Positions 12,021-23,883 of a DNA stretch of 64,000 nucleotides are shown one piece after another (position 1 is the first letter of the stretch; each line of letters starts with the position of its first letter). Position numbers and translations under genes: made by a program. The notes under the pieces are model-generated. The model ran no database searches. It was not told the origin of the DNA and was given only the letters and a program-made list of their open reading frames with translations. The stretch is from Limnephilus marmoratus (lineage: Eukaryota; Arthropoda; Insecta; Trichoptera; Limnephilidae). The stretch lies in contig OU862913.1 of assembly GCA_917880885.1 (NCBI GenBank), positions 29,769,286 to 29,833,285 of the forward strand, in the 5' to 3' direction.

Positions 12021-13065
12021 TAGAGGTGGGTAAGTTCTGCATTTTTCCGGAAGCCTCCGACACTTGCTTCCTTTTAAAAGTACACGAGTTCTAGGAGCAG
12101 GTCCCGGGTCCGAGTTCTTAGGTGCGGACTGGGCACTGGGTATTGTTGCCGCGCACCGAAACGGGACGCACGGGTTCAAAGATCTCGGAACCAGGACCTA
12201 CTCGTAGAACCCACACGATAACTCAGAACCCCGGAGTCGGACAAGACCCGCACGAGGACTAGGACCCATTCAATGTAGGTACATTCAATGTACCTACATT
12301 GCACGGTCTTTTATTGAGAATTTAAATAAGTAAATTAATAAGCTGTAATGCTTTATTATAAACTATTATTTTATAATGCACGTCACCCGTTGATTAACGA
12401 TACCAGATAAGACGCTCTAATTAAAAACGACTCCGTATCTAGCCGAAGCGGTCTCGCACGTGTATGTCGATCAACGGACAGCGACCGAATGAACGCCCAG
12501 GCCCAGCCCACGTCTCGTGACCCAAGGGGAACTGTCATAGTTGGCGGGCCGCAGGTTGCGGGGAGTGTTCAACGGTTCACGCAGTTCCGAGAACTACCGA
12601 GACCCGCGACTCATGAGTGGAATGGTGAGTGACGCCGGACGGTAGTTCGTGGTTCCTGCTACTCAGTACTATTCATTAGCACCGGAGTACTCGCGGAGCA
12701 AGCCGGCGGCCACGGGGTGAGTCAGGAATGTATCGTAGTTCGTGAGTCCGGGAGTGGGCGGAATGAATGGATTGTGTCGCGATTCACGACATTCACGTAG
12801 CTCGGAACAAGGCGCTTGGGTTTAAAGGAACCCGGGACTTGTATTCGAGTGCCTAGTGGCTAGGAAAGCCGGCCCCGCGGCGCCGCGGTTTTCGCGCTTC
12901 GGCGTTGAGTTGCTCGGGGACCGCCGGATTTATTTGGATGCGAGTACTGGGACTGGGCCGGGTTCTCTGGGAGTAGTCGATTTGAAAAAGGAGTGGGAGT
13001 AGGAACCGCTTCCCGCAAAGGAGCGGATCACACGAGCCCATTCCAGCTGAACTGACACATCGCTA
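12021..13065. mobile_element. GC-rich non-autonomous hAT element inside the satellite
   Basis: An 8-bp duplication GTGTGTAC flanks the element (12013-12020 and 13066-13073). Its ends TAGAGGTGGGTAAGTTC and TAGCGATGTGTCAGTTC (right end read inverted) are imperfect terminal inverted repeats of the hAT type. The interior is far more GC-rich than the satellite, with a palindrome around 12270-12300 (GTAGGTACATT repeated inverted) and an AT-rich patch at 12300-12420. No transposase frame is present. Confidence 0.8.
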
Positions 13066-16000
13066 GTGTGTACACGAATCAATAATAAAATCTACAAAGA
13101 GGTTTATTTAAAAAAAAATCATCGTTTTATTACTTGGGTTCGGTCGGTTTAGCTTTTAGGGTCGGACTGTCGTCGAATCGTCTGAATTTTTGGATTCTTA
13201 CTAAGAATCATGGTCTGTACACGAATCAATAATAAAATCTACAAAGAGATTTATTTAAAAAAAAAATCATCTTTTTAACACTTGGGTTCCGTCATTTTAG
13301 CCCTTAGGTTCGGACGTTTGAACACTTGGGGTCGGTCATTACTTTGGCCCTATGGCACCGAACCGTCTGAAATTTTGGATTCTCACTAAGAATCATGGTC
13401 TGTACACGAAACAATAAAAAAATCTGCCAAAAAAAGAATTTTTCCAAAAAATCATCGTTTTTACACTTGGGGTCGGTCGTTTTAGCCCTTATGGTCGGAC
13501 GTATGAACACTTGGGGTCGGTCATTATTTTGGCCTTATGGCTCCGAACCGTCTGAAAATTTGAATTCTTACGTAGAATCACATGGTCTAAACACGAATCA
13601 ATCATAAAATCTACAAAGAGATTTAATTAAAAAAAAAAATCATCTTTTTAACACTTGGGTTCGGTTGTTTTAGCCCTTAGGTTCGGACCTTTGAACACAT
13701 GGGGTCGGTCAAAACTTTGGCTTTATGGCTCCGAACCGTCTGAAAATTTGAATTCTTACGTAGAATCACATGGTCTAAACACGAATCAATCAAAACATCT
13801 GCCAAAGAAGTTTTTTGCAAAAAAACATCGTTTTACGGGCGCTTTGTAACAACAATTTATTGTGGTCGGTCATAACTTCCGCCCTATGGCACCGAACCAT
13901 CTGAAAATTTGATTTCTTACTAAGAACCATGGTCTGTACACGATTCAATCAAAAAATCTGCCAAAAGAAGAATTTTTGCAAAAAATCATCGTTTCAACTA
14001 AGAATCATGGTCTGTACACGAATCAATCAAAAATCGGCCAAAAGAATTTTTTTTTGCAAAAAAATCATCGTTTTAACACTTGGGTTCGGTCGTTTAAGCA
14101 CTTGGGTTCGGTCATTTTAACACTTGGAGTCGGTCATAAATTTGGCATTATGGCTTCAAACCGTTCGAAATTTTGGATTCTTACTAAGAATCATGGTCTG
14201 TACACGAATCAATCAAAACATCTGCCAAAAGATGATTTTTTGCAAAAAAACATCGTTTTACGGGCGCTTTGTAACAACAATTTATTGTTGTCGGTCCTAT
14301 CTTCCGCCCTACGGCACCGAACCATCTGAAAATTTGAATACACGAACCAATCATAAAATCTACAAAGAGAATTTTTTTTTTTAAATCATCGTTTTAACAC
14401 TTGGGTTCAGTCGTTTTAGCAGTTAGGGTCAGACGTTTGAACACTTGGGGTCGGTCAAAACTTTGGCTTTATGGCTCCGAACCCCTCTGAAATTTTGGAT
14501 TCTCACTAAGAATCATGGTCTGTACACGAATCAATCAAAACAAGGGCCGAAAGAAGAATTTTTGCAAAATATCATCGTTTAAACACTTGGGTTTCGTCAT
14601 TTTAGCACTTGAGGTCAGACGTTTGAACACTTGGGGTTGGTCAAAACTTTGGCTTTATGGTTTCAAACCGTCTGAAAATTTGAATTCTTACTGAGAATCA
14701 CATGGTCTGTACACGAATCAATCAAAAAAATCTACAGAGTATTTAAAAAAAAAATCACCGTCAAATCAGGCGCTTTGTAATAACAATTTTTGTCGGTCAT
14801 AACTTCCGCCCTATGGCACCGAACCGTCTGAAAATTTGAATTCTTACTGAGAGTCATGGTCTGTACACGAATCAATCAAAAAATTAACAGAGAATTAAAA
14901 AAATCATTGTTTTAACACTTGTGTTCGGTCGTTTAGGCACTTGGGTTCGGACGATTGAACACTTGGGGTCGTTCAAAACTTTGGCTTTATGGCTCCTAAC
15001 CGTCTGAAATTTTGGATTCTTACTAAGAATCATGGTCTGTACACGAATCAATAAAAAAATCTACAAAGTGGATTTAAAAAAAAAAGATAATCGTTTTAAC
15101 ACTTGGGTTCGGTCGTTTTAGCACTTGGATTCGGTCGTTTTATCACTTGGGGTCGGTCATAACTTTGGCCTCATGGCTTCAAACCGTCTGAAATTTTGGA
15201 TTCTTACTAATAATCATGGTCTGTACACGAATCATTCAAAAAATCTATGGAGAATTTAAAAAAAAAAAATCATCGTCAAATCAGGCGTCTTGTAACAACA
15301 ATTTTTGTCGGTCATAACTTCCGCCCTATGGCACCGCTTCGTCTGAACAGTTGAATTATTTGTGAGAATCATGGTCTGTACACGAATCAATCAAAAAATT
15401 TACAGAGAATTAAAAAAAAAAGAAAACATTGTTTTAACACTTGGGTTCGGTCGTTTAAGCACTTGGGTTCGGACGTTTGAACACTTATGTCGATCATAAC
15501 TTTAACCTTATGGCTTCGAATCGTCTGAAATTTTTTTATAAGAACTAAGAATCAAGGTCTGTACACGAATCAATAAAAAAATCTACAGAAAATTTATAAA
15601 AAATCATCGTTTTAACACTTGGGTTCGGTCGTTTAAGCACTTGGGTTCGGACGTTTGAACACTTAGGGTCGATCATAACTTTGACCTTATGGCTTCGAAT
15701 CGTCTGAAATTTTGTATTTTAACTAAGAATCTGTACACGAATCATACAAAAAATCTGCCAAAAGAAGAATTTTTGCAAAAAATCATCGTTTAACGGATGC
15801 TTTGTAACAACAATTGTGGTCGGTCATAACTTCCGCCCTATGGCACCGAATCGTCTGAAACATTGAATTCTTACTGAGAATCATGGTCTGTACACGAATC
15901 AATCAAAAAATCTACAGAGAATTAAAAAAAATCATCGTTTTAACACTTGGGTTCGGTCGTTTAAGCACTTAGGGTCAGACATTTGAACACTTGGGGTCGT

Positions 16001-19000
16001 TCAAAACTTTGGCTTTATGGCTCTGAACCGTCTGAAATTATGGATTCTTACTACGATTCATGGTCTGTACACGAATCAATAAAAAAATCTACAAAGTAGA
16101 TTTTTTTTTTAAAAGATCCTCGTTTTAACACTTGGGTTTGGTCGTTTTAGCACTTGGGTTCGGTCGTTTCACCACTTGGGGTCGGTCATAACTTTGGCCT
16201 CATGGCTTCAAACCGTCTGAAAATTTGAATTCTTACTGAGAATCATGGTCTGTACACGAATCAATCAAAAAATTAACAGAGAATTAAAAAAAAATCATTG
16301 TTTTAACACTTGGGTTCGGTCGTTTAAGCACTTAGGGTCAGACATTTGAACACTTGGGGTCGTTCAAAACTTTGGCTTTATGGCTCTGAACCGTCTGAAA
16401 TTATGGATTCTTACTACGATTCATGGTCTGTACACGAATCAATAAAAAAATCTACAAAGTAGATTTTTTTTTTAAAAGATCCTCGTTTTAACACTTGGGT
16501 TTGGTCGTTTTAGCACTTGGGTTCGGTCGTTTCACCACTTGGGGTCGGTCATAACTTTGGCCTCATGGCTTCAAACCGTCTGAAAATTTGAATTCTTACT
16601 GAGAATCATGGTCTGTACACGAATCAATCAAATTGTTTTAACACTTTGGTTCGGACGATTGAACACTTGGGGTCGTTCAAAACTTTGGCTTTATGGCTCC
16701 GAACCGTCTGAAATTTTGGATTCTTACTAAGATTCATGATCTGAACACGAATCAATAAAAAAATCTACAAAGTGGATTTTTTTAAAAAAGATGATCGTTT
16801 TAACACTTGGGTTCGGTCGTTTTAGCACTTGGGTTCGGTCGTTTTAACACTTGGGGTCGGTCATAACTTTGGCCTCTTGGCTTCAAACCGTCTGAAATTT
16901 TGGATTCTTACTAATAATCATGGTCTGTACACGAATCATTCAAAAAATCTGCGGAATTTTTGCAAAAAGTCATAGTTAAACAGGTGCTTTGTAACAACAA
17001 TTGTGGTCAGTCATAACTTCCGCCCGAAGAATACAGAGAATAAAAAAAAATTCATCATCAAATCGGGCGCTTTGTAACAACAATTGTTGTCGGTCATAAC
17101 TTCCGCGCTATAGCACCGAACCGACTGATTTTTTTGATTATAGAACGATTCTTAGCTTACCTAAAATCATGGTCTGTACCCGAATCAATCAAAAAATCTA
17201 CATATAAATTTAAAAAAAATCGTTTTAGTGCTTGGGTTTCGTCATTTTAGCACTTGAGATCAGACGTTTGAACACTTGGGGTTTGTCTAAACTTTGGCTT
17301 TATTTCTTCGAACCGTCTGATATTTTGTATTCTTACTGAGAATCACATGGTCTGAATACGAATCAATCAAAAAATCTACAGTGAATTAAAAAAAAAATCA
17401 TCAAATCAGGCGCTTTGTAACCACAATTTTTGTCGGTCATAACTTCCGCCCTATGGCACCGAACCATCTGAAAATTTGATTTCTTTCTGAGAATCATGGT
17501 CTGTACAGGAATCAATCAAAAAATTATCAGAGAATTAAAAAAAAAAACCATCGTTTTAACACTTGGTTTCGGTCGTTTAAGCACTTGTGTTCGGACGTTT
17601 GAACACTTGGGGTCGGTCATTACTTTGGCCTCATGGCTTTAAACCCTCTGAAATTTTGGATTCTTACTAAGAGTCATGGTCTGTACACGAATCATTCCAA
17701 AAATCTGCCAAAAGAAGAATTTTTGCAAAAAATCATCGTTTAACGGGTGCTTTGTAACATCAATTGTGGTCGTTCATAACTTCCGCCCTATGGCACCGAA
17801 CCGTCTGAAAATTTGAATTCTTACTGAGAATCATGGTCTGTACACGAATCTATCAAAAAATCTACAGAGAATTAAAAAAAATCATCGTTTTAACACATGG
17901 GTTCGGTCGTTTAAGCACTTGGCGTCGGACGTTTGAACACTTGGGGTCGGTCATAACTTTGGCCTTATGGCTTCGAATCGTCTGAAATTTTCGGAAATAA
18001 AAATCGGTTCGAAGCCATAAGGCCAAAGTTATGACCGACCCCAAGTGTTTAAACGTCCGACCCCAAGTGCTTAAACGACCGAACCGAAGTGTTAAAACGA
18101 TGATCTTTAAAAAAAAAATTCTCTCTGTAGTTTTTTTTATTGATTCGTGTACAGACCATGATCCTCAGTAAGAATTCAAATTTTCTGATGGTTCGGTGCC
18201 ATAGTGCGGAAGTTTTGACCGACATTAATAAATTGTTGTTACAAAGCGCCCGTAAAACAATGTTTTTTTCCAAAAATTCTTCTTTTGGCAGATGTTTTGA
18301 TTGATTCGTGTCTAGACCATGATTCTTAGTAAGAATCCAAAATTTCAGACGGTTCGTGAAGCCATAAGGCCAAAGTTATGACTGACCCTCAGTGTTCAAA
18401 CGTCCGACCCCAATTGCTAAAACGACCGAACCCAAGTGTTAAAACGAAGATCTTTTTCAATCAAATTCTCTCTGTAGATTTTTTTATTGACTCGTGTACA
18501 GACAATGATCCTCAGTAAGAATTCAATTTTTCAGACGGTTCGGTGCCATAGGGCGGAAGTTATGACCGACAACAATAAATTGTTGTTACAAAGCGCCCGT
18601 AAAACAATGTTTTTTTCCAAAAATTCTTCTTTTGGCAGATTTTTTGATTGATTCGTGTACAGACCATGATTCTTAGTAAGAATCCAAAATTAAAGACGGT
18701 TCGGAGCCCTTAAGCCAAAGTCTTGACCGACCAGGGAGATATGTAAGAAATGGTTTTCTCTGGTAATACCCTTAGGAGGGTGTAGCGGTCACTTAACCCG
18801 CTCTGATAAAACCATCGCAGCGCCACTGGTTAAGGAACACACCAGAAATAAATATCTAGGTTCAAGCCGCTACCGGCACTATAAGTACGTCTATCGTCTT
18901 GTAACAATTAGCGCGGCAACCTACTGGAAAGTTCCCGTCTCCACAATAATTTATTAACACAGCGACTGGAGTGTTCTCGAACTTTCTCACCTTAGGCGCG

Positions 19001-19051
19001 GCGGTCGAATTTCACATGCCGTTCTCGAAACTACTTGCCCGGCCGGCAGAG

Positions 19052-19059
19052 TATAAAAG
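19052..19059 (+). promoter_or_regulatory. TATA box with downstream initiator-like TCAGTC
   Basis: TATAAAAG at 19052-19059 is followed about 30 bp later by TCAGTC (19081), the spacing of an insect RNA polymerase II core promoter. It belongs to the LTR-like element, not to a recognised gene. Confidence 0.5.
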
Positions 19060-19283
19060 TCAGCGCGAGCCGCATACAGCTCAGTCTCAAGTCTAGTTTT
19101 ACATTCATGGTTCGACATCTACACACCGGGCAGTGATTCAGTGTCGCTACGCCATATCCGCCCACGCGGTCTGATATCGCTCTCGCAGCAAGTGATTTAA
19201 CGCATATCCAGTGTGACTTCAGGAACATCTTCATAACACCTTCGAGGACTCCATCTCCAACTACCATCTCGACATGAGATGTC

Positions 19284-19440
19284 AAGCAACCGGCAACAAG
19301 CCAGCAACCAGCAACCGGCAACGAGCCAGCAACCAGCAACCGGCAACAAGCCAGCAATCAGCAACCGGCAACGAGCCAGCAACCAGCAACCGGCAACGAG
19401 CCAGCAACCAGCAACCGGCAACAAGCCAGCAACCAGCATC
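19284..19440 (+). repeat. 18-bp minisatellite inside the LTR-like element
   Basis: The unit CAGCAACCGGCAACAAGC, with an A/G variant, is repeated about eight times. Because 18 is divisible by three, all frames stay open and give artificial repeats such as QQPATS. Confidence 0.85.
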
Positions 19441-19794
19441 CTCACCGCCTCTCAAGGTTCCTTCCTGGTCACGTGTGTGCTCCGACCCACTGGACACACA
19501 GCCTACATACCTCGTCAACACGACGACGGTCGACCGCCTGGACCAAGGTCACTTCTACACTGCCATGGTGTAGAGCAACACGCCGGCTCCCTGAAGACCT
19601 GTGATCTTCACCGCCGTAGTCTCCTGACCTTCTTAATTCATCATCACGCAGCAGCATTACTGATGGCATCACTCCACTCCGCTCCGCTTCGACCTCCGCT
19701 ACGTAGCAACAATAAAGACTTACTCATACATCGACCAGACGCCTTTTATTTCTCGTCCCGTCTCTACCGATCCGGCCCGCTCCCTCAAGGGAAA

Positions 19795-20515
19795 ACCAGA
19801 GAAAACCAGAAATATGTCATTTTTAAATCAGATTTTAGAAGTGTTGACTCTTTTTCATAATTTTTTTTAAATGGATTTCGAAAGATTGTTCCTTTATCTA
19901 ACATTCGCATGTTTTAAATTTTGTGAAAAAATGTTTATTTTTAGTATAATAAGGCTATACCATAGGTCGTTGGCAGATTTGTTAAATTTTCAAAAAAGAT
20001 TTTGTATTAAACCACACCCATTTCAAATAATATAATCATGCAGTAAAATAAATCAATACATTATCTAGCAAACGCATGTTTTAGAATTTTAAATTTAGTT
20101 TAAATAAAACCATAAAAAACATATGCGTACGTGTGTTTCTTAACGAAAATTGGTCCGTTTGTGTATTTATGTGCGCACTTACAAACTAATATATTTCAGA
20201 TTTTTCTAACATTCTTATTTAATTTAGAGATTATTGAAAAATGATAAATATTTATAATCAAAGAATAATTACAAAAAGTACATTATTTTAATAGTTTTAT
20301 CATCACGCCTTTCAGCATTTTGGATGAAGGTATAAATTAAAGCAAATTTGGAATGAAATAAAATCGACATTGAGTTATAATTTTAAAAAGCTGGTACGGA
20401 GAATAATCAATCTTTCTCATTGTAACCGCCCTGCACGATCGTAAAAACAACTTTCGACGAAATGTGGATTTTCGTCCGCTGGCTGGTTAAACGCTCATAA
20501 GTACTGTAAATTTGA
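19795..20515 (+). mobile_element. Repeat D, forward copy (about 720 bp)
   Basis: This stretch from AACCAGAAATATGTCATTTT to GCTGGCTGGTTAAACGCTC is repeated in inverted orientation at about 24030-24765, and its left part again at 38155-38290. Shared words include GGTCGTTGGCAGATTTG and CACGCCTTTCAGCATTTTGG. The minus copy sits in a unit with a Helitron 3' end, so family D is probably a non-autonomous Helitron. Confidence 0.6.
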
Positions 20516-20761
20516 AAACGCAACTAGGTCGTCAATCCCAGAGGGTCGGTCATTCAAGGTGGGGCAAACGCCCCACCTTGCCCCATCGTGTCTACGCCCA
20601 AGCTCCTCTCCGAATACTGAGTGAAGAGGACAACTTCACCTCAGCTCGATAATACCTAGTTAAATCTAACAAAATCGAAGTTTTTATTGCCCTTTTTGTC
20701 TCCTACAAAAAATAACCTATTTAAAATTTTTTTTCACCAATTGTATTAGATCAAAACGTTA

Positions 20762-20948
20762 TATGGGTCGAGAGAATCCAGCTGGAGAGGTCAAAAGGCC
20801 TCCCTCAAACTATCTTTCCTGATGCGGCCTTCCACACAGTAGGCAAACGCATATGCCGCCAAGACCTAGACAAACCTCACCCTTGAACTCGGGCACCCGT
20901 GCTAAGTCACCAGTGAACCACTTGGGGTGACCTAAGGCAAAGATGTTT
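20762..20948 (-). mobile_element. SINE family B fragment
   Basis: Read on the minus strand it matches the body of the copy at 57862-58310: CAGTGGTTCACTGGTGACTT-type, GTGCCCGAG and TCTAGGTCTTGGCGGC words. It is truncated on both sides. Confidence 0.6.
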
Positions 20949-21132
20949 ACCGAATTAAAATTACTATATTATTAAAAAAATATTTGCACACTAGTTTCAA
21001 AATCCAGAAAAGAAATAATATGGGAATACGTTTGTATGGACAAACACCGCCCGCGTTTCTGAAACGAACTTTGTTTCACAGAAAATCTAATTTGACAGTC
21101 AGAAATGTCTTTTTTGTTGTTTTATAATTTGA

Positions 21133-22052
21133 AAAGCCCCAATTAAAAGCCATTTAGCCACACATAAGGAACTTTTTAACTTAGAACTCCTAAAAACGAT
21201 TTATTTTGCAATCACCCAATCTATCATTGAGTATGGTATCATTGCATGGGGAGGGGGCACTTCATCAGCTCTAGATCCTGTCGAAAAGGCGCAGAAAACA
21301 ACTATGAAAATTATTCTCAAACTTCCTCTAACTGCAAACAGTGACCTTATATTCAAAATAATGAGAGTATTTGATGTTCGACAGAACTATGTAAAAACTA
21401 TCCTCATGCATCTCTTTAAAAACAAACATGTGCTTTACGAAAAAAAAAAAAACTTAAGATTTACACGTAACTCCAACAAAGACATATTGCAAGTTCCAGC
21501 ACTCTCTTCCACCTTTGGTCAACGTAGCTTTAGATACTTTGCCACAAAAATATTCAACATTCTCCCAGAAAACATCAAACTGAGTCAAAAACAGAGAGAG
21601 TTTAAAAAAAATGTTAAAATATGGATACATTCTAATGATCGAGCCTATACTGGTGCCCTCACCCAAACGCCCAGTCATTGACAGTTGTTATTGTAGTAAT
21701 AACCTTGCAGTTTATGAATTATGTAGGTATATGCAAACAATAATGTTAACTAAAATAAAGTTTTTGCTTTATGGAAACCTACTTTACACATTTATAAAAA
21801 AAACCATAGATAAAATTGCGAGAAACGATTAACAAAAATTCTGCCTCAATACAGGTTCACCTAGTGAGGCAGGCTATGCACAACTAAAAATACTGTATAG
21901 CTATACTACTCCTGTGTAACCTTTCTTACGTTATTTGTTAATTTTTCTGTACTGATTGATGTAATCTATTTGTAAACTACTTTGAGCATATAATTTTTTT
22001 AGTTATATTGTTGTAATTTCATTGAATAAAGATTATTATTATTATTATTATT
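21133..22052 (+). pseudogene. Non-LTR retrotransposon 3' fragment (RT C-terminus plus 3' UTR)
   Basis: The frame is open from 21133 to TGA at 21679-21681. It reads LELLKTIYFAITQSIIEYGI, then IAWGGGTSSALDPVEKAQK and later PALSSTFGQRSFRYFATKIF, then NILPENIK. YA..S.I.YGI..WG and FGQRSF......N.LP are the hallmark tail motifs of CR1/Jockey-like LINE reverse transcriptases. The 3' region ends in GAATAAAGATTATT followed by an (ATT)n run near 22030-22052, typical of such LINEs. The element is truncated before the catalytic YADD region. Confidence 0.75.
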
Positions 22053-22744
22053 TATGTGTCCGTTTCAATACATTTTTACCAACAGAAAAGCACAACCTAC
22101 TTGTCAGCTGATAACAATAATTTGACACCATTTTTATTTCAACAACGCCGTCCTAGCGGCGATTTCTCAAAGCTTTCCTAACAAAATATTATCACAGCAA
22201 AACGTGGAAACTTTTCATAACTTTTCTTTGATGGATTTTCTTCTTTAGTAGCGTCCGAAGCTCGTGTCAAGCGGTCGTCGAAAATGTTGCCTGTACAAAA
22301 AATGTTTTAAATTTTCTTTATGACAAACAATGACTATAGTTATATTGTCAAATTAAGCCATTTTACAACATATTAAATAATTGCAAATACGCGTTGTGGC
22401 ATCAAACTAATCAGTTTGTTTTTACCATTTATTTAATCAAAATTATCAAGATGAAACCAATAGTTTGTTTGTCAAGATAAAATGAAAACGTAATTTTAAT
22501 TTTTTTTAATATTGACATGTTTATAATTATTAAGTGGTTTAAACAAAGTGATTTGTTTTAATTTTTTAACAGTTCAATTGAACATCGTTTAAATATTTTA
22601 ACAGTGTTTAAACAATTATTTTTAAAGTGAAGACTTCTTTATCACCGTTGTGATTTGAAACGCGATGAAACGAAAAATAGCGACATTAAAAAGAGACAAA
22701 CAGACACATCTATAGAATTTAGCATGCGAGAGAATGAGATAGTA

Positions 22745-23805
22745 TAATCGGTCTCCACTTTGTGCGGTGCTTCGTAGCCTATCGGTCTCCACTTTGTGCG
22801 GTGCTTCGTAGCCAATCGGTCTCCTCTTTGTGCGGTGCTTCGTAGCCAATCGGTCTCCTCTTTGTGCGGTGCTTCGTAGTCTTTCCAATCTTAGCGATCA
22901 ATAGTAACACTAAAAAGAGACAAACACATACATGTATAGGTCAGCCTGTGAAAGAATGAGAATTTAGCATGCGAGAGAATGAGATAGTATAATCGGTCTC
23001 CACTTTGTGAGGTGCTTCGTAGCCTATCGGTCTCTTCTTTGTGCGGTGCTTCGTAGTCTCTTCAATCTTAGCTATCAATAGTGACGCTAAAAAGAGACAA
23101 ACAAACACATCTAAGGGATTCAGCCTGTGAAAGAATGAGATAGTATAATCGGTCTCCACTTTGTGAGGTGCTTCGTAGCCTATCGGTCTCCTCTTTGTGC
23201 GGTGCTTCATAGTCACTTCAATCTTAGCGATCAATAGTAACACTAAAAAGAGACAAACATACACATCTAAGGGATTCAGCCTGTGAGAGAATGAGATAGT
23301 ATAATCGGTCTCCACTTTGTGCGGTGCTTCGTAGCCTATCGGTCTCCTTTTTGTGCGGTGCTTCGTAGTCTCTCCAATCTTAGCGAACAATAGCGACACT
23401 AAAAAAAGAGAAACACATAGATCTATATGACTTAGCGTGCGAAAGAATGAGATGGTAGGTATAATTGGTCTCGACTTTGTGCGGTGCTTCGTAGTCTCTA
23501 CAATCCTAGCGATCAATAGCGACACTAAAAAAAGAGAAACACACAGATCTACATGACTTAGCGTGCAAAAGAATAAGATAAGTACTATAATCGGTCTCCA
23601 CTTTGTGCGGTGCTTCGTAGCCAATCGGTCTCCTCTTTGTGCGGTGCTTCTTAGCGACCAATAGTAACACTAAAAAGAGACAAACATACACATCTAAGGG
23701 ATTCAGCCTGTGAGAGATTGAGATAGTATAATCGGTACCCACTTTGTGCCTTCGTAGCCTATCGGTCTCCTCTTTGTGCGGTGCTTCGTAGTCTCTCCAA
23801 TCTTG
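22745..23805 (-). repeat. Tandem array built on a 36-bp CGGTCTCC...GTGCGGTGCTTC unit
   Basis: The words ATCGGTCTCC, TTTGTGCGGTGCTTCGTAG and AAAGAGACAAACA recur in order about seven times. Longer units of roughly 130-190 bp each contain one or two 33-36 bp CGGTCTCC subunits. Overlapping minus-strand frames (for example 22941-23624) translate the repeat as KHRTKRRPIGYEAPHKVETD and are not credible proteins. It differs from the 6.9-18.7 kb satellite. Confidence 0.85.
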
Positions 23806-23883
23806 TCTTCTTTAGTTTTCTGAAGGTTTCACTTTTACCGCGTGTGAATTGCACACTGTGTTTTTAAATTGTGTTTTATTAAA

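Larger units (their letters stand above)
6862..18734 (+). repeat. 12-kb satellite array, about 183-185 bp monomers
   Basis: The core words GGTCTGTACACGAATCAATC and CACTTGGGGTCGGTC recur along the block. Between 7718 and 8454 the first word recurs at intervals of 183, 183, 185 and 185 bp. Each monomer holds two to three copies of a roughly 26-bp CACTTGGGTTCGGTCG subunit. At least three monomer types alternate; one carries GCGCTTTGTAACAACAATTT. Longer repeats are visible: near-identical 363-bp blocks (15971 and 16334) and a block repeated after 925 bp (9051 and 9976). Orientation flips near 17990-18006, and the rest to 18734 is inverted. Open frames in the array, up to 173 codons, reflect monomers divisible by three and are not genes. 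Satellite is an established class; this family is not one I recognise. Confidence 0.93.
18737..19825 (+). mobile_element. LTR-like element with TATA-box promoter
   Basis: The segment has retroviral-LTR-like order: TGTAGCGG near its left end, a TATAAAAG box at 19052, a likely start region TCAGTC at 19081 and an AATAAA signal at 19711. Both flanks carry the word TTTTCTCTGGT in inverted orientation, the right one grading into repeat D. No gag/pol frame follows, so it may be a solo LTR of about 1 kb or a TIR element using such a promoter. Exact edges are uncertain. Confidence 0.45.

Noticed and set aside
19274..19860. Open frames rich in QQPATS or CWLVAG repeats
   Set aside because: These are frames of the 18-bp minisatellite on both strands.
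22941..23624. 227-codon minus frame with KHRTKRRPIGYEAPHK
   Set aside because: The peptide repeats with the tandem DNA unit; adjacent frames are also open across the same array.
22745..23805. CRISPR-like regular repeat
   Set aside because: The units are adjacent or separated by repeated, not unique, spacers, and the genome is clearly eukaryotic.
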